64,000 nucleotides of DNA from Aquimarina sp. TRL1 (GTDB lineage: Bacteria > Bacteroidota > Bacteroidia > Flavobacteriales > Flavobacteriaceae), in the NCBI RefSeq assembly GCF_013365535.1, contig NZ_CP053590.1:3462501-3526500 (forward strand), given 5' to 3'. A program made the position numbers and the translations under genes. A model generated the notes under the pieces. It had not been told where the DNA came from. It ran no database searches and saw nothing but the letters and a program-made list of their open reading frames with translations. Position 1 is the stretch's first letter. Every line of letters starts with the position of its first letter. Shown in pieces: positions 52,812 to 60,822 of this stretch.

Positions 52812-53780
52812 ATGTCAGATACTATTGAAAGAATAAAATGTTTGATTATAGGTTCTGGTCCGGCAGGATATACTGCTGCGATTTATGCATCCAGAGCAGA
52901 TATGAAACCTGTAGTATATACAGGATTAGAGCCGGGAGGTCAATTAACAACGACTACAGAGGTTGACAATTTTCCAGGGTATCCGGAAGGCGTAGATGGT
53001 CCTACGATGATGGTGCAGTTACAGCAACAGGCAGAACGCTTTGGTACTGAGGTACGTATAGGAATGGTTACCAATGTAGAATTTAGTAAAGAAGTTGGAG
53101 GAATTCATAAAGTGACTGTAGACAACTCTAAAGAGATTGAAGCAGAAACAATTATTATCTCTACAGGAGCTACTGCAAAATACTTAGGATTGCCAAGTGA
53201 GCAACGCCTGAGAGGAGGAGGAGTATCTGCATGTGCGGTATGTGATGGATTTTTCTATAAAGGACAAGATGTAGCTATTGTTGGAGCAGGAGATACAGCT
53301 GCAGAAGAGGCAACCTATTTGGCAAATATCTGTAATTCGGTAACCATGTTGATCCGTAAGGATTATATGAGAGCTTCCAAAGCAATGCAGCATAGAGTAA
53401 CTAGTACAGAAAATATTAAGGTATTGTATAACACTGAGGTAGATGAAGTATTAGGAGAGCAGGTCGTAGAGGGATTGCGAATGGTTAATAATCAAACAGG
53501 AAAAAAAGAAGATATTAAAATCACCGGATTGTTTATCGCTATCGGGCATAAACCAAATACAGATATCTTTAAAGGACAGGTAGATATGGACGATACTGGA
53601 TATATCATAACAAAAGGAAAATCTACCAAAACTAATATACCGGGAGTTTTTGCTTCAGGAGATGTACAGGATAAAGAGTACAGACAAGCAGTTACTGCTG
53701 CAGGAACAGGATGTATGGCAGCTTTAGATGCAGAACGTTATTTAGCATCTATAGAAACAGGAGAAAAGGTTTCTGCATAG
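52812..53780 (+). CDS. trxB: Thioredoxin-disulfide reductase
   Basis: Transfers electrons from NADPH via FAD to thioredoxin. The 322-residue protein has the FAD motif G-S-G-P-A-G-Y from residue 14, redox-active Cys141 and Cys144 in A-C-A-V-C-D, the NADPH motif G-A-G-D-T-A-A-E near 162, and G-V-F-A-S-G-D-V near 277. Single gene with its own terminator (53824-53853). Confidence 0.97.
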   Translation: MSDTIERIKCLIIGSGPAGYTAAIYASRADMKPVVYTGLEPGGQLTTTTEVDNFPGYPEGVDGPTMMVQLQQQAERFGTEVRIGMVTNVEFSKEVGGIHKVTVDNSKEIEAETIIISTGATAKYLGLPSEQRLRGGGVSACAVCDGFFYKGQDVAIVGAGDTAAEEATYLANICNSVTMLIRKDYMRASKAMQHRVTSTENIKVLYNTEVDEVLGEQVVEGLRMVNNQTGKKEDIKITGLFIAIGHKPNTDIFKGQVDMDDTGYIITKGKSTKTNIPGVFASGDVQDKEYRQAVTAAGTGCMAALDAERYLASIETGEKVSA

Positions 53781-53823
53781 GGACAGACCATAAAAATAAG
53801 CACTTCGATGTGCACATTATCCG

Positions 53824-53853
53824 CTCCATTCTGTAAAAGAATGGAGTTTTTTT
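53824..53853 (+). terminator. Rho-independent terminator of trxB
   Basis: Arms CTCCATTCT (53824-53832) and AGAATGGAG (53838-53846) with a 5-base loop and a 7-base T-run. Confidence 0.9.
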
Positions 53854-53867
53854 AGTAAATGATAGAT

Positions 53868-54620
53868 TTATTCTACAGAGGAATTTTGGAACAATTCGAT
53901 AGTATATTGTAATAACTCCTGATTTCCTGTAGCACCATGTCCTGGAATCACGATTTCAACTTCATTATATTTAGAAGCGATGCGTTTAACCGTTTCTGAC
54001 CATTCCTGTACATTTGCATCGTTCAGATTTCCTTTTTTAGCACCTAAGGACTTTATGAGACAACCGCCAAAAAGGATTTTTTCTGAAGGGAAATAGCTAA
54101 TAATATTATCAGCAGTATGTCCTTCTCCTATGAAACTATTGATTACTTTTTTAGTCCCCACTTTGATCTCCATAGAAGTATCAAAACCATTTTTAGGTAA
54201 TTCTTTCTTTGCTGATTTAACCAGGTCAATTGTTTTAGTATTGGCATATGATGGTATTTTCCGATCGTGAAATGCCTGTAATCCTCCAAGACAATCTATA
54301 TGAAAATGAGTAGTGACAACTCCTGTAATAGTTGAAGAGAGGCTGTCCTCTATCCAATTAATTAGTTCTGTAGCAACCTTATTATCTGCTGGTGTGTCAA
54401 AAACGATTGCCTCATTAGTATCAGTAACAATCATCCCATTACAGGGGACATTGCCATATTCTTTGGTTTTGAGGTAGGTAATATGCTGATAGGCATGAGG
54501 GCTTAGCTGGATGATTTTCATAGAAGAACTCTCATATACATAAGAAGGTGCTTCTTTTTGATGTTTACATGATAGAAAAAATATCAGAATACCGATATAG
54601 CTACTAAACAGTTTATTCAT
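53868..54620 (-). CDS. Subclass B1 metallo-beta-lactamase, CcrA-like
   Basis: A 250-residue lipoprotein (lipobox F-F-L-S-C, Cys18). All six B1 zinc ligands are present: His105, His107, Asp109 (T-H-F-H-I-D-C), His168 (G-E-G-H-T-A-D-N), Cys187 (G-G-C-L-I-K) and His228 (P-G-H-G). The substrate-carboxylate Lys190 and the Asn in K-G-N-L-N-D are also kept. The D-C-L-G-G-L and S-Y-A-N-T segments closely recall CcrA/CfiA of Bacteroides fragilis. Expected activity is hydrolysis of beta-lactams, probably including carbapenems, in the periplasm; not shown. No mobile-element context: neighbours are ordinary chromosomal genes. It converges with trxB. Confidence 0.88.
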   Translation of the reverse strand: MNKLFSSYIGILIFFLSCKHQKEAPSYVYESSSMKIIQLSPHAYQHITYLKTKEYGNVPCNGMIVTDTNEAIVFDTPADNKVATELINWIEDSLSSTITGVVTTHFHIDCLGGLQAFHDRKIPSYANTKTIDLVKSAKKELPKNGFDTSMEIKVGTKKVINSFIGEGHTADNIISYFPSEKILFGGCLIKSLGAKKGNLNDANVQEWSETVKRIASKYNEVEIVIPGHGATGNQELLQYTIELFQNSSVE

Positions 54621-54734
54621 ACCTGTAGAGAGTTATTTTATTTATAAAATCAGATGGGATTAAAGTGCTAATGTATAAAAACTAGCTCAAAATTAGTGAG
54701 AAGAGAAACTTAATTTTCTTTTAAAAACTATTTA

Positions 54735-55586
54735 TTATTCGTCTGTTAGATAGTCTGTTATTTCTGCGTATTGAATTACGTGGCTGTTTCGATAAAAATC
54801 ATTCAGAATTGCACTATGTCCTGCTCCTATAATAACCAGAATCCGATCTTTTTTCTCGGTAATTCGATCAATATTGTGCTTGATATGAATATTTCGTTTG
54901 TACCAATTAGTGACATAGGTAATTGAAGGAGCATTTTCCAGTTCGGAACTGGTTAGAATATGATCGAGGTATAAATTTCTATTAAAGTCTTCTCCTTCTT
55001 TGGTATTAATAGTAATGAGTGTTTTTCCTATGGAATGTTCTTTCAGGTAAGCAGTGTGTTTTTTACCATATGTACTGGCATTTTTAATAGTAGTAGAGAA
55101 AGAGTCCATTAATCCATGTTTGTTGAGATGAGCGACTAAATCTTCATCTCCTAAATTCATGTGTTTATCAATACCATAGAGTTTTTTATGACCAAGTTTT
55201 TTGGCAAGTCTGAACCCGATTTGGTAAAGTTCATTAATAGGCAATTCGAATTCGTTGTTCAGGTATTTGGAAAATTGCAGATTCAGTGTATCTGTATAAG
55301 ATGGTTCTCGTTCTACCAATATTTTTGTAGGTCTGTACATCGCTAATTGTGCTACGATTTCCTTCATTTCTTTTTGCCGTTTAGGAGAGAACCCATCTTC
55401 TAGAACAATAGCAGAGTAATCACTAGTGTTTGCAAAATGAAAGGTTCCCAGAATAGCAATCACAGGTTGTTTATCAGATATCTCCGATATCGGAGACACT
55501 GTTTTTTCTTCTGTAATAGTTTGTTTTTCGTTTTTACAGCTAAAAATCAATGTAACCACCCCTATAAGAATACATATTTTCTTCAT
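54735..55586 (-). CDS. DUF5694 lipoprotein
   Basis: A 283-residue lipoprotein with lipobox L-I-F-S-C (Cys17) after M-K-K-I-C-I-L. The mature part has A-I-L-G-T-F-H-F and later L-V-E-R-E-P-S and G-A-G-H-S, the pattern of the TraB/TIKI-like DUF5694 fold, in which conserved His and Glu residues suggest a metal-dependent peptidase; activity is unproven. I use the ATG at 55586; 45 bp of further upstream frame would not give a signal peptide. Single gene. Confidence 0.82.
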   Translation of the reverse strand: MKKICILIGVVTLIFSCKNEKQTITEEKTVSPISEISDKQPVIAILGTFHFANTSDYSAIVLEDGFSPKRQKEMKEIVAQLAMYRPTKILVEREPSYTDTLNLQFSKYLNNEFELPINELYQIGFRLAKKLGHKKLYGIDKHMNLGDEDLVAHLNKHGLMDSFSTTIKNASTYGKKHTAYLKEHSIGKTLITINTKEGEDFNRNLYLDHILTSSELENAPSITYVTNWYKRNIHIKHNIDRITEKKDRILVIIGAGHSAILNDFYRNSHVIQYAEITDYLTDE

Positions 55587-55793
55587 TGGTTTCTTTTTAG
55601 ATTGAACAGTTGGATGCAATTTGCCTGTCATTTCGGTTCTTTTATGCGTACTATTTCTTTATACTAAGATATGTTCTTTGTAAGAAAAATGTTACTATGC
55701 CAAGTATTGGATTTTTCATTTTTGTTATAAATGCCTAAAAGCCTCTATAAAAATGAGGCTTGTAGAAAGAGATATCTCTTTGACAGAAAAACG

Positions 55794-56333
55794 TTATTCA
55801 TTTGCTTCGACTACTTTTTTTAGTAATTCCATCCCTCGTGTATTCATTTTTATCATGTCTTTCTTTACTCCGAATATCCACATAAAGAAGGCATCGACAA
55901 ATCCAGATTTTAGGGTGAAATTCTGGGTTACTTTGGTAGTGGTTCCTTCCTGTGAAAATGAGTACTCAAAAAGAGGGCTGGATACAAATGGTTTCTGAAT
56001 TTCACATCCCATTTTAATGTAGTGAAGTGGTTGGATATCTTTGATTTCCTGATATCCTACATCTTTTCCATTATTTCCTATCCAGTGATATTGTGCTCCT
56101 ACGTTTCCGTCTTCTCCTGTTATCTGTATTTTTTGAGAAGGATCAGCTTCTAAAAAGGGAGACCATTTTTTGAAATTTTTCAAATATACAACCTGATCAA
56201 AAACGGTCTGCATATCACCGTGAATCTGTACGGTTCTAGTTATTCGAATATGTTGCAGGCTACGGGCTTGGTATAAAGCGTACCCTAGCACTAAAACTAT
56301 TAATAGTATAAGTATTGGTATCATTTTTTTCAT
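55794..56333 (-). CDS. SRPBCC (polyketide cyclase-like) protein
   Basis: A 179-residue protein with an N-terminal membrane helix (about 3-19, M-I-P-I-L-I-L-L-I-V-L-V-L-G) and an SRPBCC/START-type domain (R-T-V-Q-I-H-G-D, W-S-P-F near 57, G-S-V-Y-like loop regions, D-Y-like C-terminal helix). It binds hydrophobic ligands in relatives. It follows the YciI-like gene after 53 bp on the same strand; a shared transcript is plausible. Confidence 0.85.
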   Translation of the reverse strand: MKKMIPILILLIVLVLGYALYQARSLQHIRITRTVQIHGDMQTVFDQVVYLKNFKKWSPFLEADPSQKIQITGEDGNVGAQYHWIGNNGKDVGYQEIKDIQPLHYIKMGCEIQKPFVSSPLFEYSFSQEGTTTKVTQNFTLKSGFVDAFFMWIFGVKKDMIKMNTRGMELLKKVVEANE

Positions 56334-56386
56334 TTTTATCTATGTATTGAATTGTATGAGGTTATTTGTCCGGAAAGGCTAACTGA

Positions 56387-56740
56387 TTAGGGAATCATAG
56401 GAAGGATGGTACGAATTTCTACGGTACCTCCGATTTTCAGGATAGGACAGCTCTTGGCCATTTCAGTAACTTCTTCTATAGAATTAGCCTTAACAGTCAT
56501 GGTTCCGCTGAGCGTCTGTTTTTGATGTATCAGGATTTCATTGCTCAATTGTTGATCGGGCATTAGTTGCCTTCCTTCAAAACCCAATTGATACGTATGA
56601 ACCAGTTTTTCTTTGATCGCAATAGTGCCTATGAATGTGCCCCATTGCTCTTTTATATCAGCTTGTTCCTGTAGAGTAGGTTGATACTCAAAGTCAGGAA
56701 TATACCTGAATAGCATCATAAAATAATGTTCTTTTTTCAT
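56387..56740 (-). CDS. YciI-like (DGPF/YCII) family protein
   Basis: A 117-residue protein with the dimeric alpha/beta YCII fold: M-M-L-F-R-Y at the start, W-G-T-F-I-G-T-I in the middle and V-E-I-R-T-I at the end. Family members often accompany extracytoplasmic sigma factors; none is adjacent here. Function unknown. Its start is 84 bp from the upstream membrane-protein stop. Confidence 0.85.
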   Translation of the reverse strand: MKKEHYFMMLFRYIPDFEYQPTLQEQADIKEQWGTFIGTIAIKEKLVHTYQLGFEGRQLMPDQQLSNEILIHQKQTLSGTMTVKANSIEEVTEMAKSCPILKIGGTVEIRTILPMIP

Positions 56741-56824
56741 CTGAATTAATATTAATGATTATTGATACATCAAAATTAAAAAGCAGAAAAAAGAAAAATC
56801 TTTGCTTATGACAAGAAATGACAA

Positions 56825-57523
56825 TTATTGAAATTTTTTATGATACATTTTTAGATAAATGGAGAGGTGGATAAAAATAATTGTAGCAGGAGCAAAAGAA
56901 GGAATAAAACAATAGGGAAATTGTGTTAAAATATCAACTCCAAGATTTCCTGTATCAATGCTGATTTTGGTTAGTATAACAGCAGTGGCAGAGGTGATGA
57001 GAATATCTATCAGACCAAAACTATTCCAAAGAAAGGTTATTTTCTTGGCATATTTTTTTTGAGAGCGAATGGCTTTTGCTACATAAATACTACTGATAGC
57101 AGTAAGAATATCTCCTGTTCCTGCAATAATAGCAAATACTGGAGGGAGTTGTTGTTGCCATAATAAAATAAGAAAGAATACACCAATCAACCTGAAAATA
57201 TGTACTGCTACTAATTGAGATAACGTACTCTCTTTTAATATCGTTTTATAAAATGTAGAGTTGTAAACAATGAAGAGATAAAATAGGAGCAAAGGAACGG
57301 TTGTGACTAGTATGATACGGGGAGGTAATGCTTGTACATTAAATACGCCCATGAAACAGGCTATTGTAACACATGATAAATAGCTAAGGTAAAAAAGAAT
57401 GACAAAAGAAGATCTTTTCTTATAGGATGTTGTTTTTACCAATTTGGCAATTAACAGAATTGGAACAAGAATAGCCAGTAGAAATAAAACGGAAATAAAA
57501 ATAGGAACTTGTGATGCAAACAT
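56825..57523 (-). CDS. Seven-helix membrane protein
   Basis: A 232-residue integral membrane protein with about seven hydrophobic helices and few conserved polar residues (A-G-T-G-D-I-L-T-A near residue 134 may be one). I do not recognise a family. It starts 11 bp after the Crp/Fnr regulator stop, so the two are one operon and the regulator may control this gene or sense a related signal. Confidence 0.75.
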   Translation of the reverse strand: MFASQVPIFISVLFLLAILVPILLIAKLVKTTSYKKRSSFVILFYLSYLSCVTIACFMGVFNVQALPPRIILVTTVPLLLFYLFIVYNSTFYKTILKESTLSQLVAVHIFRLIGVFFLILLWQQQLPPVFAIIAGTGDILTAISSIYVAKAIRSQKKYAKKITFLWNSFGLIDILITSATAVILTKISIDTGNLGVDILTQFPYCFIPSFAPATIIFIHLSIYLKMYHKKFQ

Positions 57524-57534
57524 AAAAAATGAAT

Positions 57535-58110
57535 TTACAGAGTGATTTCTTTTCGTATTCGGCTTAAGGACGTGTCAGTGATTCCTAAATAGGTAGCAAT
57601 ATGTTTTAGAGGCACATTTTGAACCAGAGCCGGTTTTTCTTTTAGCAAATTCAAATACCGTTCTTTGGCATGATCTCCGATTATAGAAACAGAATGGTTT
57701 TTTAGTTCGAAATAATTATTAACCAGCCGTGTTCTTCCTACTTCTCTAAAAGCTTCTATGTGAAATAGTTTCATGAAGTCAGAAAAATTAATTTTCCAAC
57801 ATTTTCCTTTGGTTAGTGCTTGTATGGATTCTTTGCATGCTGTTTTTAGAAAATAAGAATGCCAGTCGATGACAATATCATTGCAGATAAAAAATTTAGT
57901 GGTAATATCATTGCCCTGCAAATCGAGTGTGTATGATCTCAAAAATCCACTTTCTAAGAAGTAATAATAATTCGCTGTCTTTCCTTTTTCTATCAGGTAT
58001 TCATTTTTAGAAAAAACAACTTCCTGAAATTGATCTATAACCAATTGAAGTTCTTCTTTACTAAAGTTTTCTGGCTTGAAAATAGTATATAGAAAGTGGG
58101 AGCTAGTCAT
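57535..58110 (-). CDS. Crp/Fnr-family regulator
   Basis: A 191-residue regulator with an N-terminal cyclic-nucleotide-binding-like barrel (E-Y-L-I-E-K-G-K-T-A-N-Y near 37-47) and a C-terminal helix-turn-helix (I-A-T-Y-L-G-I-T-D-T-S-L-S-R-I-R-K, about 169-187). The Cys residues of FNR are absent, so oxygen sensing through an iron-sulphur cluster is unlikely. The effector is unknown. A membrane-protein gene follows after 11 bp. Confidence 0.9.
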   Translation of the reverse strand: MTSSHFLYTIFKPENFSKEELQLVIDQFQEVVFSKNEYLIEKGKTANYYYFLESGFLRSYTLDLQGNDITTKFFICNDIVIDWHSYFLKTACKESIQALTKGKCWKINFSDFMKLFHIEAFREVGRTRLVNNYFELKNHSVSIIGDHAKERYLNLLKEKPALVQNVPLKHIATYLGITDTSLSRIRKEITL

Positions 58111-58293
58111 AGATTATTAGGAATAAAAAGAGCTTAAAAACAGCTGTACAGGTTTACGATCATATGATATGTCTATAACAAATATACGAGAACTTTTAAT
58201 GGGGCGATAAGGGGAACAGCCGCCTTTTTTATCATTAATAAGAAAGACGACGTATGATAATAATCTAATTTTTTAAAATCATAGCGATCACTA

Positions 58294-59637
58294 TCACTGT
58301 TGTTTGATTGTTATCTCCTGAGTTCCTTTATAGGAAGAAGAATATTTTTTTCCATTGATAATCAATTTTCGAATGGTTTTATTTTTTATATCAGAAAAAC
58401 GAATTGCTATTTTTTTAGTTCTGGAAGTTGTTATCAATAATGTTTCTTCTTCTATTGTTGCCCATACTCTTGCAGTAGTTTTTTTGTGATTGAAGACAGA
58501 ATACGTATGTCCTTGATTAAAAGCTCCTTCTATTTTTATTTTGTTATCTCCTCTTTTGATAGTAAGGGAGGTTTGATCTCCGGCAAGCTTATTTGCAATA
58601 TAAAAATAAGGAGCGTATGGAGAGGTCATGGTATCTTTTTCCATCATTAGAATAATATCTCCCTTTTTTATACCTATTTTTTTAGCGGTGCAAGTATCGC
58701 TTTTGAAATCACTTACTTTTAGACCGGGACCACGAAAACTATAGTCGTACTTAATCCCAAAAACAGCTTTGTCATTAAATATTTCCAATGAATATGGGGT
58801 GTGATTTGGATGTGCGTCTTTTGTTTTGGTATCCATTTCTAGAATGGATATCCACTCATAAGAATTATTTGATAGATCTGAAGTTTCCCAGGATATTTTA
58901 TACTTGTTTCTACGAGTAGTTGTGGTAATAAAATCGATGAGTTTTTTTTGCTCTTTCTGTAGATAACTCATATCGTGATTTCCATCGACTTCACTAAAGG
59001 TAATGGCTGTATTAAATTTTTGCAAATATGAAATAGCAGGTTTAATTTGTTTTATGGGATATAACATATCTTTTTTCGTATTGATGATATAAGTAGGTTT
59101 ATGATTTGAATTGGCGGGGTATAATGCATAAGTACCTAATTTATCAGCTACTTTTAGATGGCCATTCATCGCTATAAAACCTGCAAAGGGTTCTGGATGA
59201 ACCATTGACATATATAATGCTCCGGAGCCTCCGTCAGAAAATCCGCTTAGAAATATTTTGTCCTTATGTATAGCATATTTAGAAGCTACAATTTCAATTT
59301 CTTTTAGAATCATATCCATTCCGACAGGATCGAACCAGGTAGCTCCCTTCTGACCATAACAATACATTAAATAGAAACCTCCTTTTTCAGCCAGTTTAAT
59401 GAGCTTAGACTTTTTCATATAGGCCAAAGGGTCTTTCTTAAGACTTTTGTTGGAGATGGCTCCGTGTAGATAGACTAGTAAAGGTCTTTTTTGTGTTTTG
59501 TTTATAGTTGTTGGCGTGTATAGTATAAAAGGACGCTCTATAGTATCAAGACACTGATACGTATGTTCATTAAATTTTCCAGTTTGTCCTGATACGATTA
59601 TTGGGATTATTAGAAGTATGTATATAATTTTTTTCAT
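58294..59637 (-). CDS. Alpha/beta-hydrolase with C-terminal PDZ-like domain
   Basis: A 447-residue exported protein (signal peptide to about 17, V-S-G-Q). An esterase domain of the LpqC/PHB-depolymerase type has oxyanion Y-L-H-G-A (56-60), nucleophile Ser134 in S-G-F-S-D-G-G, Asp190 and His221. Residues ~304-372 look like a PDZ domain (A-K-K-I-G-I-K-K-G-D-I-I-L, A-N-K-L-A-G, L-T-I-K-R-G). Secreted esterase of carbohydrate or polyester type is the probable role; the PDZ is unusual and may bind a C-terminal peptide. Single gene. Confidence 0.88.
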   Translation of the reverse strand: MKKIIYILLIIPIIVSGQTGKFNEHTYQCLDTIERPFILYTPTTINKTQKRPLLVYLHGAISNKSLKKDPLAYMKKSKLIKLAEKGGFYLMYCYGQKGATWFDPVGMDMILKEIEIVASKYAIHKDKIFLSGFSDGGSGALYMSMVHPEPFAGFIAMNGHLKVADKLGTYALYPANSNHKPTYIINTKKDMLYPIKQIKPAISYLQKFNTAITFSEVDGNHDMSYLQKEQKKLIDFITTTTRRNKYKISWETSDLSNNSYEWISILEMDTKTKDAHPNHTPYSLEIFNDKAVFGIKYDYSFRGPGLKVSDFKSDTCTAKKIGIKKGDIILMMEKDTMTSPYAPYFYIANKLAGDQTSLTIKRGDNKIKIEGAFNQGHTYSVFNHKKTTARVWATIEEETLLITTSRTKKIAIRFSDIKNKTIRKLIINGKKYSSSYKGTQEITIKQQ

Positions 59638-59957
59638 TTGGGATAGTATCTTTATTTGATAAGATTTGGTCTTCTAGGTAAGAGACCGGGATTTTTCGAA
59701 ATTCGAAGATATAAAACTATACCTAGCAATACTATCTATTAAAAATAGATTAACATATGTGATAAAAAATAAGGAGAGGGAAAAGTATATTCGTTTCTAT
59801 TCCTTTAGAGACTCAGAAGAAAGAAGGACAAGTTTTTAATCAAAAAAAGAAAGTGTAACTAATTACTTCGGTACACTTTAGAATTATATTAAGAAATGAA
59901 TTATACCCTTGATTATCGATTGCGTATATGTAATGTTGTAATGTTAGAATTTTAGAA
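59638..59957. other. Intergenic, nothing seen
   Basis: A 320-bp AT-rich gap between two minus-strand genes. I see no RNA gene, hairpin with T-run, or promoter core of good quality. Confidence 0.4.
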
Positions 59958-60473
59958 TCAATCAGAAGATGGTCGATTGCGAATGGTGTTATTTTGAAAC
60001 TGTTTTTCCAGCTCATAAGTATAGTACTCTCTTTTGGGTCTATTTTCAAAAATAGCTCCTCCCGTATCGATTATTTTTATCTCAAAATTTCGTTTGAAAA
60101 TATAAACATCATTAAAAGCTTTAGATACATACATAAAAGCTAATAAAAATATGCCAAATCCAATCCAGAATAATTGAGATGCTAAGCGAGGAATACGAAT
60201 AGGGCGTAATCTATTAATACAGTAACATATAGTTCCCCAAAACACAAAATAAATACCTAAGTCGATGCTCATTTCTAATATAAAATATTGAGTGGCCATT
60301 GATGTATGAAAGGCACGACATTTATAAATAAAAGGAAATCCGTAGAAAAAAGTATCCGTACCGTCGATAACAATTCCATACCACCATTGGGTCAGTACTC
60401 CAAATGAAATTATTGTGATAGGGAGGATACAACGTATAATAAGTCTAAACATTCTTGTTTTTTTTGTATTCAT
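59958..60473 (-). CDS. Four-helix membrane protein
   Basis: A 171-residue protein with about three or four membrane helices (near residues 12-30, 61-84, 98-116) and a polar C-terminal tail (about 125-171). No known family recognised. Downstream of a stretch with degenerate repeats (60556-60700) that may hold its regulatory sites. Single gene. Confidence 0.7.
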   Translation of the reverse strand: MNTKKTRMFRLIIRCILPITIISFGVLTQWWYGIVIDGTDTFFYGFPFIYKCRAFHTSMATQYFILEMSIDLGIYFVFWGTICYCINRLRPIRIPRLASQLFWIGFGIFLLAFMYVSKAFNDVYIFKRNFEIKIIDTGGAIFENRPKREYYTYELEKQFQNNTIRNRPSSD

Positions 60474-60822
60474 TCACGGCTGCAATTTTATCTTTCAGAA
60501 ATAGTTAAGAAACAAACGAGATAATGCTTTGTGTAGGAATCTCAATAACGTTTCCTGAGTGGATTTACTCAATAACCGATGTCCATATTTGAGGGAGTTT
60601 ACTCACTAAGTAAGATGTAAATACTCCGGTACTTGTATCGGAATATTTTATAGTAGTTCCTTTGGTAGCTTTATGGGCTTACTTCGAGGGAATTTACTAT
60701 TGTTAAAGAAATTAAGGTATCAGAGGAGGGAGTGATATCGTCATATGATCCATACAAAAGTAAGGGCTTTTTAATCAGGTAAAAAGCCCAGGTTTCTTAA
60801 AACTTTGTAAAAAAAAGATGTA
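60474..60822. other. Intergenic with degenerate repeats and a terminator
   Basis: A 349-bp gap. It holds three copies of a 16-mer of form (T/C)GAGnG(G/A)nTTTACT(C/A)(A/T) at 60556-60571, 60590-60605 and 60685-60700, of which the first two are imperfect dyads, and a perfect 10-bp inverted repeat behind the S41 peptidase gene at 60765-60790. Confidence 0.4.
60765..60790 (-). terminator. Probable terminator of the S41 peptidase gene
   Basis: GGGCTTTTTA (60765-60774) and TAAAAAGCCC (60781-60790) are perfectly complementary around a 6-base loop, 32 bp past the stop. The T-run behind it on the minus strand is weak. Confidence 0.5.

Noticed and set aside
55481..55496. Perfect 16-bp palindrome TCTCCGATATCGGAGA
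   Set aside because: It lies inside the DUF5694 coding region (reads I-S-E-I) with no promoter nearby; probably chance.
59840..60049. 69-codon minus-strand frame
   Set aside because: It overlaps the end of the 171-residue membrane-protein gene in another frame and has no motif or start signal.
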